56,953 nt of DNA from Ignavibacteria bacterium (GTDB lineage: Bacteria > Bacteroidota > Ignavibacteria > Tepidaquicellales > Tepidaquicellaceae), in the NCBI GenBank assembly GCA_019187405.1, contig JABAQZ010000024.1:1-56953 (forward strand), read 5' to 3'. Below are positions 35,305 through 44,999 of this stretch, one piece after another. Every line of letters begins with the position of its first letter. Positions within the stretch are counted from its first letter, which is position 1. A program made the position numbers and the translations under genes. The notes below the pieces were generated by a model that had not been told where the DNA came from, ran no database searches, and was given only the letters and a program-made list of their open reading frames with translations.

Positions 35305-37371
35305 TTACGGAAGTAATGCAGCAATAAAATTTGCAGCGTTATTATCTGCATACAATGCATCCGAGCCATCAACAATGCTGTCACAGTTTAAATCAGTTAC
35401 CACATAACCAGTTACGAAATTACTTGCATCATTGTCAATCAGTGCGCCATCAGAGCCGTCAACAATATTATCTTGCTGAACGTCACCTGTATAAAGTGAA
35501 TAATCACTTCCCACAAGCACTTGATTATTTCCATAGGCTTGAGAGGCGGAGGTGGTAAAGTCATAATTCAGTACACCTCCCGAAAACATTTCTCCGCCTG
35601 TTTTGCTCCAGGTTTGAATTGAGTTTCTATGTTTAACGGCGATATAGTAACTTGTTCCATCGACAGCTTTAGCAAAATTTATAGCTTGAGGAGTTCCGAG
35701 ACCTCCGAGTCCGGTGTTTGATTCAACAAGTTCATAAGGTGAAGTGGAATTATGCAGTTCTACAGTTATTGCATCCGTGGATGTACAAGCTTCAAAATTA
35801 ATTGCAAGATTTAAAGTTGACAAAGTAAAAGCGGTTCTCTCGTCAGCGCCTTTATACGGAAAATCACTATTTCTTGTATCACCGTCAATATCAGTAGTTA
35901 AAGATGCAATTGGTCTTGCGCTTAAATCTACATCACCGATTGAACTACCGTCGAGATGCAGGTCTGAATTTGAGACAAAAGAAACATTTTTAAATCTTAC
36001 ATTTTGTTCCTGCGGATAAGCCATGGATTTATAGACTGAAGCAGATTCCGTTCCGACCAAATTCCAAGTAGCTGGATACGAATTAAGACCATCGCTGCTG
36101 CCTGTTGCAAAATAACAATTATAATCAATGTCGAGAATTCCGTTTGTTGCATTAATGGCGCTTCCTGCGTGGATAACTCCTGATGTACCTCCGGTTCTGT
36201 TATTAATGCAGATATTGTTTCTTTGAGTATAAACGACTCCCGGAGCTGTTGATTGTTTTATAATTCCACAAGAAACGAGATTTCCTGCTGTGCCACCGGT
36301 ATGAGTACCACCGATAAGAACTGTATTATAGTTAATATTCATTACATGAGCTTCAGAAGTACCGATAGTAGAAATTCCATTAACAACATTTGCATTCTGA
36401 TAATTCGCAGTCAGGGCAACGAAATTGTTGTTAATATTGATAACTGAACCAGTACCCGGAGATCCTGAGATGTAAATTCCTCTTACAGCGAGTGAAGATG
36501 AAGTGGAATTTGCAGCCATGTTAACAACTTTGTTTCTTTCGACTCTCAGGGTTGAATAATCCGTTGTGGGAGCTAATATCAGCCCCGATACAATGGTATT
36601 ACCGCTGTGGCCGTTTCCGCTGATAGTACAATCTGTTACTGTTAAATCTATAGTACCGCTCAGCCACCATACACCTGCATATCCCCAGTTAGTAATGGTA
36701 CAGAATGAGATAACATTTCCTCTGTTTGGATTGGCTGATGTGCCAGCAGAAGCAATACCGGATCTATTACCATCGATATTGCAATATTCTATGAGGTTAT
36801 CGGAATTTCCCGTAACATTCGAGGAAGAAGTTCCAAAGATAATATTTCTCGGACCTGCTGTACCGACTGCCGCTCCTGAAATATTACAGTATCTAATTAT
36901 ACTATTTGCGGCGCCATTATTAAATTCGATTGTATTAGAGCCGGTACCTGTCGTGCTGGTATTACGGATAAGCAGATCTGCAGTTGATCCAGTACCGCCA
37001 GGTCTTCCGTCGATGATAATATAATCAGCATCATTTATTTCAATAATACCTGTAGTAGATCCGCCTGAAATAATTTCTCCCGAATTACCCGCATCAGGTC
37101 TGATTGTAATTGTATTAGCTGAGCTATGACCTGTTTTTAAACTGAGGTTTATGGGAAATACTTCACCCGACCCCGTGTAAGCTGCAAGAATCTCGATAAT
37201 GTATGACTGGGTAATTGTAGAAGGAATTGCATTATATGCTTCCTGCACGGTTGCATGGGAGCTTATAAACGTTCCGCCTCCGTCCTGAAGTTCGACGAAA
37301 TTTTGTGAATAAACGGTTGAAACTGAAACAGAAAAAATTGAAGTGAGGAGTAAAAGTTTTAATAATTTCAT
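35305..37371 (-). CDS. Secreted beta-helix protein with dockerin-like C-terminus
   Basis: 688 aa with a signal peptide (cleavage near VYSQ). Residues ~60-450 form a right-handed parallel beta-helix, with repeats such as NSIIRYCNISG, NLIEYCNIDGN and NVISFCTITNWG, as in polysaccharide lyases and adhesins. The end has a ~165-residue module shared with the protein at 4278-7409: YYIAVKHRNSIQTWSK, QAYGNNQ and two calcium-like loops, DVQQDNIVDGSD and DLNCDSIVDGSD. No catalytic residues could be assigned. It has no NPFNP tag, so the dockerin-like module may serve as the anchor. Confidence 0.83.
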   Translation of the reverse strand: MKLLKLLLLTSIFSVSVSTVYSQNFVELQDGGGTFISSHATVQEAYNAIPSTITQSYIIEILAAYTGSGEVFPINLSLKTGHSSANTITIRPDAGNSGEIISGGSTTGIIEINDADYIIIDGRPGGTGSTADLLIRNTSTTGTGSNTIEFNNGAANSIIRYCNISGAAVGTAGPRNIIFGTSSSNVTGNSDNLIEYCNIDGNRSGIASAGTSANPNRGNVISFCTITNWGYAGVWWLSGTIDLTVTDCTISGNGHSGNTIVSGLILAPTTDYSTLRVERNKVVNMAANSTSSSLAVRGIYISGSPGTGSVININNNFVALTANYQNANVVNGISTIGTSEAHVMNINYNTVLIGGTHTGGTAGNLVSCGIIKQSTAPGVVYTQRNNICINNRTGGTSGVIHAGSAINATNGILDIDYNCYFATGSSDGLNSYPATWNLVGTESASVYKSMAYPQEQNVRFKNVSFVSNSDLHLDGSSIGDVDLSARPIASLTTDIDGDTRNSDFPYKGADERTAFTLSTLNLAINFEACTSTDAITVELHNSTSPYELVESNTGLGGLGTPQAINFAKAVDGTSYYIAVKHRNSIQTWSKTGGEMFSGGVLNYDFTTSASQAYGNNQVLVGSDYSLYTGDVQQDNIVDGSDGALIDNDASNFVTGYVVTDLNCDSIVDGSDALYADNNAANFIAALLP

Positions 37372-37564
37372 GTTTAATAAATTTTTTTTATTAATGTGGT
37401 TAATTAAAAAATATTAAAAAAAACAATTTAGAGGAAGTAATATATTAGGGAGTAATATACTATTTAAGGAGTAATTTATTGTTTACAAAAAGTAGTTATT
37501 TATGAATTATTATTCAAGTTAAAGGAATGAAAAAAATTTCGTAAAATTAAAAAAGTGTTAATTG

Positions 37565-38455
37565 TTAATTCAGAGGTCTTTTTTTAATCATACCTCCAAT
37601 TGTATCTTTTATACTGTGTTGAACAATGAAAGCATTTTCATCGATTAAATTCACAATATAGTTTAGTTTAGAAACTTCAAGTCTTGTAATAACAGTAAAA
37701 ATAATATCCATGTCATATTCGATACCGCCTCTTTTTCCGAAGCCGCCTTTGCCTTTGTAAATAGTAACACCTCTGCCGAGTTTATTAATGATTGCTTTTC
37801 TAACACTGTCGCTTTTTTCGGAAATGATGGTTACTCCAGTATATTCTTCAATACCTTCGATAATGAAGTCGACAGTTCTTGATGCTGCAAGATAAGTCAG
37901 AACCGAATACAGAGCCGGCTCGGGACCAAGCAATATAGCAGCGGCAGAAAAAATAAAAATATTAATTATAAGAATAATATCGCCCACTGTTGCAGAAGTT
38001 TTTCTGCTGAGAAACAGTGAGAGAATTTCTGTACCGTCAATAACAGCTCCACCTCTTATAGCGAAACCGATACCCGCGCCGAGGCTTATTCCTCCGAAGA
38101 CAGAAATCAGCAATTTGTCATTTGTGATAACTGGATAATTAACAATCAGCAGACAAACTGCCAGACCGATAATTGCAAAGATGGATTTAAGCGCAAAGAT
38201 TCTTGATATCTGGAAATAGCCCATTGCCAGAAACGGAATATTTATTAAAAACAGAAATACCGAAATATGCACATTTGAAATAATTGACAGAAGAAGGGAA
38301 ATACCTGTAACTCCACCGTCAATGAAACCATTTGGTATAAGAAATCCTTTTAGACCCAGGCTAGCCGATAAAATTCCTAAAGTAATCAGAAAAATATCCT
38401 GCACGTTTTTTTTGAGCATTAATGCATACTTATGCCGCAGAATCTTTTTTCTCAT
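37565..38455 (-). CDS. YitT-family membrane protein (DUF161 + DUF2179)
   Basis: 296 aa. The first ~200 residues hold five or six helices with GFLIPNGFIDGGVTGISLL and GIGFAIRGGAVIDGTEIL, as in YitT proteins. Residues ~205-290 are the cytoplasmic DUF2179 domain, with YTGVTIISEK and GRGVTIYKGKGGF. The function of the family is not established. It is divergent from the DUF5916 gene (121 bp between), which is probably unrelated. Confidence 0.87.
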   Translation of the reverse strand: MRKKILRHKYALMLKKNVQDIFLITLGILSASLGLKGFLIPNGFIDGGVTGISLLLSIISNVHISVFLFLINIPFLAMGYFQISRIFALKSIFAIIGLAVCLLIVNYPVITNDKLLISVFGGISLGAGIGFAIRGGAVIDGTEILSLFLSRKTSATVGDIILIINIFIFSAAAILLGPEPALYSVLTYLAASRTVDFIIEGIEEYTGVTIISEKSDSVRKAIINKLGRGVTIYKGKGGFGKRGGIEYDMDIIFTVITRLEVSKLNYIVNLIDENAFIVQHSIKDTIGGMIKKRPLN

Positions 38456-38576
38456 AAAAAATTTTATAGATGCTTATAAAAAAATAATGAACTATTTTAG
38501 AAAAAATTTCTATTTGTTTCGTTTGTAACATTATGAAATTAGTTCCGTCAAAATATGAAATTAAATCAATTATTAA

Positions 38577-40901
38577 ATGTATAAAAGAAAAACATATGCA
38601 CTTATATTGTTTTTTCTTTTTTTGGCAATCAGGATCCAATCCCAGGTAAGCGTTGTTTCCGATACATCCGATGTTTCTTTTATTCCAAATGTAAAACCTG
38701 AATTAAACATTACAAAATTAACTCCAGGTAAAATTATCATAGACGGAAATCTCAATGAAGAAGTTTGGGAAAAGGCGCAGGTTGCAAGAAACTTCACTGA
38801 AATCGAACCCGGTGAAAACGTAAAGCCGGAAGTAGATACGGAAGTCAGAATTTTTTACGATGATGAAAATTTATATATAGGATATATATGCCACGAAACT
38901 GATATGTCAAGCATAAGAGCGTCATTATCCGACAGGGACAAAATGTATGGCGACGACTGGGTAGGACCTTTCATAGATACATATTCTGATTTAAAACAAG
39001 GGTTTGAAATGTATGTCAATCCAAAGGGAATACAGGGTGATTTGTTATGGACGCCGTCAAACGAAGATTCCAACTACGATATAATCTATGAATCTGAAGC
39101 TAAGATATATGGTGACAAGTGGACAGCGGAAATGAAAATCCCTTTTAAAAGTCTTAGATTTCCGGATAAAGAGGAGCAGGTTTGGAGAGTTCATCTTCTA
39201 AGAAACAGACCGAGAGGGGAAAGACAGCAGATTTACTGGGCTTCTGTTTCAAGAGATGATCCGAATTTTCTTGGTCAGTCAGGATTTTTTAAAGGGCTTA
39301 AGAATATTAAGAGGGGGAAGGACATTCAATTTCTACCGTACGTTCTCGGTACATACAGCAGTAATACAGAAAATATTTCCGATCCCAATTCAAAACTTAC
39401 GCCGGGAAATTTTGACGGAGAAATAGGAATAGGGATAAAGTACGGATTGAGTTCGACATTAACGCTTGACGGAACTTACAATCCTGATTTCAGCCAGGTA
39501 GAGGCAGATGTACCACAGATAAACGTCAATTCACCATTTGCATTATTTTATCCGGAGAAGCGTCCGTTTTTTCTGGAAGGGATAGATAATTTTTCGACTC
39601 CAATAAATGTATCATATACCAGATCAATCAACAATCCGATATTCGCCGCAAAGTTAACAGGCAAAGTGAACAAGATTAACATAGGTTTTCTTTCGGCATA
39701 CGACGAGAATACGCCATACATTGTTCCATTGACGGAAAGGAGTTTTTTTTTACAGAGCAATAAAAATTCCGTTTCCAACATTTTGAGAATGAAGTATGAC
39801 ATGGGAGGAGAGGATTATTTTGGATTTATTTTTTCCGACAGAGAGCAAGGAAAGGACAGTTCTGAGGCATTTAAATTTACGGGATATAACAGAAATTTCG
39901 GGTTTGACGGAAGGTTTAACATAGCATCAAATTATTATTTAAATTTTCAGCTTTTGGCTAACAACACAAAGGAAATAAGCGACACAAATTTTTATTATAA
40001 CACACTTAAGGATTACAGATTTGACAATAACAAACACACAGCTTTATATGATGGAGAATCATACAACGGCGTCAGCGCTTATGTTTCTTTTAACCGTGAT
40101 GCAAGAAACTGGAGTTTCTGGACTGAATATTTTTATCAATCGCCAAATGTAAGACGCGACAATGGTTTTATACAAAGAAACAATTTTCATTTATGGTTTA
40201 TGCAGCAGGAGTATGATTTTTATCCCGAGACAAAAATTTTCAGAAAGATCAATCCAAGACTAAACGGCGAATTAATGTATGATTCAAATGGAAAACTGAA
40301 AGAGCAATTTCTTGAAGCAATGCTTCAGGCAGATTGGACAAATGGATTAAGCACAACTGTAGGATATTTGATTGTAAATAATGAAGATTACTCGGGGATA
40401 TTTCACAGGAATGTTAACAGAATAAGTTTTAATCTTGAGGCAGATAATTTAAGCAAAATATTAACAGGAGGAATGTATTATGAATTTGGGAAATACATAG
40501 TAAGATTTGAGGATCCGACTTATGTAGGATACGGGCATAATTTTGAAATATGGGCAACTTTAAAACCGTTTGACAAATTAAGAAACGACATAACTTACAA
40601 TTATTCTGAGTTGTCAAAAAATGCAGGTGGAGAAAAACTCTATACGGGGTATGTATTGAGCGATAAGATATCATATCAATTCTCGAAGAATTTTTTTTTC
40701 AGGGTAATATTTCAATATGATCTTTTTAGCAGGTTATTAACAGTAGATCCATTATTCAGTTACAAATGGAATCCATACACAATATTATTTTTCGGTTCGT
40801 CACATGACATAAACGAGATTAGTGATACAAGAGGATTTTCTACATATAAAGAATCGAGCAGGCAGATATTTCTGAAGTTTCAATATTTGTATAGTATGTA
40901 A
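38577..40901 (+). CDS. DUF5916 outer-membrane protein with CBM9-like N-terminal domain
   Basis: 774 aa with a signal peptide (LILFFLFLAIRIQSQ). Residues ~50-215 form a CBM9-like beta-sandwich: IIIDGNLNEEVWEKAQ, VRIFYDDENLYIGY, then AEMKIPFKSLRF. The remaining ~550 residues are beta-rich with alternating hydrophobics, including DGTYNPDFSQVEADVPQIN and FYPEKRPFFLEG, the conserved DUF5916 blocks, and look like an outer-membrane barrel. The role is probably binding or uptake at the cell surface; the ligand is unknown. Common in the FCB group. Confidence 0.87.
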   Translation: MYKRKTYALILFFLFLAIRIQSQVSVVSDTSDVSFIPNVKPELNITKLTPGKIIIDGNLNEEVWEKAQVARNFTEIEPGENVKPEVDTEVRIFYDDENLYIGYICHETDMSSIRASLSDRDKMYGDDWVGPFIDTYSDLKQGFEMYVNPKGIQGDLLWTPSNEDSNYDIIYESEAKIYGDKWTAEMKIPFKSLRFPDKEEQVWRVHLLRNRPRGERQQIYWASVSRDDPNFLGQSGFFKGLKNIKRGKDIQFLPYVLGTYSSNTENISDPNSKLTPGNFDGEIGIGIKYGLSSTLTLDGTYNPDFSQVEADVPQINVNSPFALFYPEKRPFFLEGIDNFSTPINVSYTRSINNPIFAAKLTGKVNKINIGFLSAYDENTPYIVPLTERSFFLQSNKNSVSNILRMKYDMGGEDYFGFIFSDREQGKDSSEAFKFTGYNRNFGFDGRFNIASNYYLNFQLLANNTKEISDTNFYYNTLKDYRFDNNKHTALYDGESYNGVSAYVSFNRDARNWSFWTEYFYQSPNVRRDNGFIQRNNFHLWFMQQEYDFYPETKIFRKINPRLNGELMYDSNGKLKEQFLEAMLQADWTNGLSTTVGYLIVNNEDYSGIFHRNVNRISFNLEADNLSKILTGGMYYEFGKYIVRFEDPTYVGYGHNFEIWATLKPFDKLRNDITYNYSELSKNAGGEKLYTGYVLSDKISYQFSKNFFFRVIFQYDLFSRLLTVDPLFSYKWNPYTILFFGSSHDINEISDTRGFSTYKESSRQIFLKFQYLYSM

Positions 40902-40963
40902 GCGGAGAGGAAATGATTTGAGCAGAAGATTAGAGATAAAACGCAATTAAAATTGAGGGGTAT

Positions 40964-41006
40964 TTTCTCGCAGATGACGCAGAGCTTTCTCGCAGATGAC
41001 GCAGAG
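40964..41006. repeat. Tandem 21-bp direct repeat
   Basis: Two identical 21-bp units (40964-40984 and 40986-41006) are separated by one C. Each contains CTCGCAGATGACGCAGAG. They lie in the 229-bp gap after the DUF5916 gene, which otherwise is AT-rich. Confidence 0.8.
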
Positions 41007-41130
41007 ACTTACATAAAGTTAATTCAAAAAAAAATTTTAATGACTTTCAAAAAAATCCGCTGACTTAATTTGTTGAAATACTTTATTGAATATTAATAAA
41101 CATATTTTTAACTTATCAAAAAATTAAAGA

Positions 41131-41595
41131 ATGAAAAAACTATACAACCCATTTTTATTCAGGATAATACCTATTGTAATTTTAACTATCCTGACAGCAT
41201 ACGGAAGCAATTGCGACACTTCTTCCTCAAACGGCGGAAATACCGTTCCGCAGGAAATACTCGGGAACTGGAAATTAATCGAACAGACAGGAGCTTTGCA
41301 GGATATATGCCCGAATGAAACTGTACTTTTTGAATCATCGGGAAATGCAACACTGACCTGTCCCAATTCAAATTCAATCACGCGTACTTTTACCGTGAGC
41401 AACAATGTACTGACTTATACTCAATCGGGAGTTTCATACGGACTTCAGATACTCAACAGCGGAAATCTGTACCTTACCGGACAGAATGTATCCAGGAATC
41501 TTGAGTATCAAAAAATTACAGATTCAGTTATTATCATAAGTCCGGATTCTAAACCCGGGAGCAATAACTCATCGGAAGGAGGATTAGTAAAATGA
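41131..41595 (+). CDS. Small exported lipocalin-like or lipoprotein-like protein
   Basis: 154 aa. A signal peptide of ~28 residues ends in AYGSNC; the Cys could be lipidated, but Asn before it is unusual for a lipobox. The mature part has EILGNWKLIEQTG and ETVLFESSGNATLTC, resembling the lipocalin-like small proteins of Bacteroidetes. The stop overlaps the start of the metalloprotease gene by 4 bp (ATGA), so translation is coupled. It might be a partner or inhibitor of that protease, but this is inference. Confidence 0.68.
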   Translation: MKKLYNPFLFRIIPIVILTILTAYGSNCDTSSSNGGNTVPQEILGNWKLIEQTGALQDICPNETVLFESSGNATLTCPNSNSITRTFTVSNNVLTYTQSGVSYGLQILNSGNLYLTGQNVSRNLEYQKITDSVIIISPDSKPGSNNSSEGGLVK

Positions 41596-43328
41596 AAACA
41601 ATTTTACTTTTAGTAATCTCGGTAATAATATTTGCGGGTTTTATGACGGCGGGAAACCGTTTAAACGGTTTTTCCCACCTTGAGTCCGAAACAAATTTCA
41701 TTGTCCCAACAAGTCTTACATTTCCGTCGAAAACAAAATCCGTTCCGGAAACCATATCCGAATTAAAAACCAAAGCAAAGTTTACAAACATTGATTTATT
41801 CAAATTCAAAAATAAAATTAGCGGAGATGATGCATTTCGGTCATCGGCTGTCTCACCGATAAAACTTATTCTGCAAAATAAAACCAGATCACTTCTGCTT
41901 AAACAAAAACCGGAGAACATCACTTTCAGAATTCCGCTTTCGGATAAAAGTGTAATGGAACTCGAACTTACTAGAACATATCCTGTGAGTAGTGATTTTG
42001 AATTATTCGGTTTATCTGCCGAAGGTAAAGCCCCGCTGAATTATACCGAAGGTCTTCATTATCAAGGACTAATTAAAGGAGATGAAAACTCAATTGCTTC
42101 GGTAAGCATTTTCAATGAATTTGTAATGGGCATAATTTCTGATGAAAACGGAAATTATAATCTCGGTTCAATAAAAGACAACAGCGGCAATTATACGAAT
42201 GAATATGTTTTCTTTAATGATGCGGAGATGTCAGTAATCAATAATTATAAATGTGCGCTTGATGATAATGAGGAAAAATTTATTCTGCCTCTGCAGGAAT
42301 CCGTAAAGGATGAAATGCAATCATACGGTGATAATCCGGCTGTTCTTCCTGTAAAAATATATTTCGAAGCTGATTTTCAGATGTATACCGATAATCAGAG
42401 TAATTCTCAGAATGTATATAATTTTATCACGGGGTTTTTTAATTCTGTAAAAACAATTTATCAGAATGAAGGCATAACGATAAGTTTATACTCAGTCGGA
42501 GTTTGGACACAGGCAGATCCTTACAGAACTCTTAACGATTCATATTTAGTATTGAAAAAATTCGGCGGCTTCACTAAAGATAATTTTCAGGGAAACCTGT
42601 CACATCTGCTTTCCACAAGAAATGCCGGAATGGGCGGCATTGCATGGATCAGAGTATTATGTTCGACATTTAATCCAAACGACTCTTCGGGAAGATATGC
42701 ATTCAGCAACATTGACAACAATTATGTAAACTATCCCACATTTTCATGGACAGTACAGGTTGTAACACATGAAATGGGACATAATCTCGGTTCTCGTCAT
42801 ACACATGCATGTAACTGGCCTGTTAACGGTATCATTCAGTCAATAGATTCCTGTTACAATGCAGAGGGTAACTGCTTTACAACTTTAAGACCGAGAGTAG
42901 GAACCATTATGAGTTACTGTCATCTCTGGACAACCCAGCAGGGCGGCGGTATAAATCTTGCTTCAGGTTTTGGTCAGCTTCCCGGAGACACAATCAGATT
43001 AAGATATATTCAAGCGCCTTGCTTGAGAGGAGAATTAAATTCATCAGAAGCTCCATACACATTTGATTTGTCGCAGAATTTCCCGAATCCGTTTAATCCC
43101 TCAACAGTGATCCGGTTTTCTGTTCCGCATGAATCAATCGTCAGCATAAAGGTATTTGACGTCACCGGTAAAACAGTTGCCGTACTGGTAAACAACCGGA
43201 AATATTCACAGGGCTATTTTGATGTTACTTTTAATTCAGCAGAATTTAACTTAACAAGCGGAATATATTTTTATAAACTTGAGACAGCCGATTTTAAGGA
43301 AGTTAAGAGAATGGTCCTTATAAAATAA
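41592..43328 (+). CDS. Secreted reprolysin-like (M12B-type) metalloprotease with T9SS sorting domain
   Basis: 578 aa. The signal peptide (residues 1-20) is directly followed by GNRLNGFS, encoded by a palindromic repeat at 41654-41671. A ~230-residue prodomain-like region comes next. The catalytic motif is HEMGHNLGSRH (His393, Glu394, His397, His403), with the Met-turn GTIMSYCH. The final ~85 residues are a type A sorting domain beginning NFPNPFNPSTVIRFSVP, nearly identical in DNA to that of the module proteins downstream. It is secreted and probably cleaves proteins or peptides outside the cell. A terminator follows. Confidence 0.92.
   Translation: MKTILLLVISVIIFAGFMTAGNRLNGFSHLESETNFIVPTSLTFPSKTKSVPETISELKTKAKFTNIDLFKFKNKISGDDAFRSSAVSPIKLILQNKTRSLLLKQKPENITFRIPLSDKSVMELELTRTYPVSSDFELFGLSAEGKAPLNYTEGLHYQGLIKGDENSIASVSIFNEFVMGIISDENGNYNLGSIKDNSGNYTNEYVFFNDAEMSVINNYKCALDDNEEKFILPLQESVKDEMQSYGDNPAVLPVKIYFEADFQMYTDNQSNSQNVYNFITGFFNSVKTIYQNEGITISLYSVGVWTQADPYRTLNDSYLVLKKFGGFTKDNFQGNLSHLLSTRNAGMGGIAWIRVLCSTFNPNDSSGRYAFSNIDNNYVNYPTFSWTVQVVTHEMGHNLGSRHTHACNWPVNGIIQSIDSCYNAEGNCFTTLRPRVGTIMSYCHLWTTQQGGGINLASGFGQLPGDTIRLRYIQAPCLRGELNSSEAPYTFDLSQNFPNPFNPSTVIRFSVPHESIVSIKVFDVTGKTVAVLVNNRKYSQGYFDVTFNSAEFNLTSGIYFYKLETADFKEVKRMVLIK
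41654..41671. repeat. 18-bp palindrome inside the metalloprotease gene
   Basis: AAACCGTTTAAACGGTTT occurs here, identical to the two copies at 2101-2118 and 2166-2183. It is extended by GGG before and, after two more T, CCC. It is in frame and encodes residues 21-27 just after the signal peptide. Confidence 0.85.
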
Positions 43329-43502
43329 GATGAGATAATATCAATCTCCAAAAATCCCGCCGGGAGTTTTTCCGGCGGGATTTTTTTATGCAATATTTAT
43401 AAATCCGGATTTTGATGCAATACCGGAAATAATTTATGAATTCATTCTTCTCAAATAACATATTAACTTTGTATAAATTTGATTAATGAAAATTATTATC
43501 AA
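43329..43502 (+). repeat. Module leader A (first copy of three)
   Basis: This ~170-bp stretch, with terminator, spacer and start region, is nearly identical to those at 49,916-50,095 and 54,765-54,938. Two TAnnTTTG matches (TAACTTTG and TAAATTTG, about 43463-43481) could be the -7 element of a Bacteroidetes-type promoter, but I see no clear -33 TTG. No Shine-Dalgarno sequence precedes the start at 43503. Confidence 0.7.
43351..43388 (+). terminator. Terminator after the metalloprotease gene
   Basis: Stem TCCCGCCGG (43355-43363) / CCGGCGGGA (43372-43380), flanked by A and T runs and followed by TTTTTTT. Copies of it follow the leaders of modules B and C. Confidence 0.9.
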
Positions 43503-44993
43503 ATGAAGACACTTCTGAAAATAGTTTTTCCCATATTTATTATTATCGCATTTCAAGTGAATACGCATGCACAATCTGAATACTGGAGACAGATATTCGG
43601 CGGACCTTTTGTTGACATCGCGTATAACTGCATAGAATTAAGAGACGGCGGATATATGATGGCGGGATATAAAGAGATTCAGGTTCCCGGACAGATATGG
43701 CAGATTCCAAAATCTTATATTGTAAAGTTCGACAGAAAAGGGAATATTCTTTGGGAAAAGATTATAGGCGATTCTGTCACAGCAAGCAAATCTCTGACAT
43801 TAATTGAAGATCCATCGGGAAATATTTATTTACCTTATGCTTCCGGTTATGCTCATTTGGTTAAATTAAACTCAAACGGAGAAATCCTGTGGGACAGGGA
43901 TTTTTCAAAGTATGAGATTCTGTCATTAGCAGGTGTTTCATTTTCTACTGATTTTAAAAAAATCATTTTTATTGGATACAATGAAATTAATTCAGCTTAT
44001 ACTACATCTATTACAAAGTTAGATTCAAGCGGAAATCTGATTTGGAGTAAACCTTACTATGACAGTATTCCGATCTATAGTTATTATTCTTCTTCAAACA
44101 ATTCGTTTTTATTTACAAATGATTCTTACTACATATCCGGTTCAAAAGGGGTCAGAGGATTTATAATAAAAACAGATACAAGCGGAAGAGTACTATGGAA
44201 TAAGAGATACTTTGAAACTTATGGAATAGGAAGTATTGCAGAGAGTTCAGAAAACTCATTTCTTATTTCTGCATATTCAAATTCTTCGGTATTAAATCTT
44301 GTCTGCATGAAATTAGACAGCTCCGGCAGTATTATTTGGAAAAGGGATTATCTGAATGATACGCTTGCAAATAGAATTAGTGCCAATAAAATAGTGAAAA
44401 CCAAGAACAATATGTATGCTCTTGGTACAACTCCGGGGTATAATGTTGGAAGATTAATGATAATTGATTCTCTTGGAAATATTGTTAACAGTAAATTTTA
44501 TTATTATCCGGATAGTATAGGGATAAATCAATACAATATTAATATAACTTCCGACTCCGGGTATATTGTAGGAGGATTAATAAGATTTTATGATTTCGAG
44601 AATAAAAGCCATAGCTTCTCAAGTGATGAATTTATTCAACCTGATTATGGAGATAAAATTATAGATGTTTTAGTATTTAAAATTGATAAAGACGGAAACA
44701 CTGTCGGTATATTTAATAATACTATATCATCAGAAAATCCTGATATTAGTATTTTTCCGAATCCATTTAACAATAGTTTTAATATAAATTTTACAGTTTC
44801 AAATAATTCAAAAACAATAATAAAATTATTCGACATTCTGGGAAAAAATGTGAAGAATATTGAAAATGCTGCTTTGTTACCGGGAATCTATGATTATAAA
44901 GTAAATGCTTCGGAATTAAGTTCGGGCATTTATTTCATAAAGTTTTCAATAAACGATATAACATATTTCAAAAAAGTTGTACTGCTAAAATGA
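43503..44993 (+). CDS. Module A gene 1: secreted blade-repeat propeller protein with sorting domain
   Basis: From the ATG at 43503 (in-frame TTG 24 bp earlier not used) the product is 496 aa. The signal peptide ends VNTHAQS. The body holds repeated blades of the form KxDxxGNxxWxK followed by GGY or GYIV, seen as KFDRKGNILWEK, KLNSNGEILWDR, KLDSSGNLIWSK and KTDTSGRVLWNK, i.e. a beta-propeller. The C-terminus is a diverged type A sorting domain (IFPNPFNNSFNINFTVS, then SSGIYFIKF). It is homologous to the genes at 50096 and 54939 but clearly diverged from them after the signal peptide. Function unknown, surface or secreted. Confidence 0.83.
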   Translation: MKTLLKIVFPIFIIIAFQVNTHAQSEYWRQIFGGPFVDIAYNCIELRDGGYMMAGYKEIQVPGQIWQIPKSYIVKFDRKGNILWEKIIGDSVTASKSLTLIEDPSGNIYLPYASGYAHLVKLNSNGEILWDRDFSKYEILSLAGVSFSTDFKKIIFIGYNEINSAYTTSITKLDSSGNLIWSKPYYDSIPIYSYYSSSNNSFLFTNDSYYISGSKGVRGFIIKTDTSGRVLWNKRYFETYGIGSIAESSENSFLISAYSNSSVLNLVCMKLDSSGSIIWKRDYLNDTLANRISANKIVKTKNNMYALGTTPGYNVGRLMIIDSLGNIVNSKFYYYPDSIGINQYNINITSDSGYIVGGLIRFYDFENKSHSFSSDEFIQPDYGDKIIDVLVFKIDKDGNTVGIFNNTISSENPDISIFPNPFNNSFNINFTVSNNSKTIIKLFDILGKNVKNIENAALLPGIYDYKVNASELSSGIYFIKFSINDITYFKKVVLLK

Positions 44994-44999
44994 AGAAAG

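Noticed and set aside
43486-43506. Six-codon leader frame (MKIIIK) whose stop overlaps the start of module gene 1
   Set aside because: It is present in leaders A and B, but its ATG is ATA in leader C, so it is not preserved; it is probably chance within a duplicated leader.
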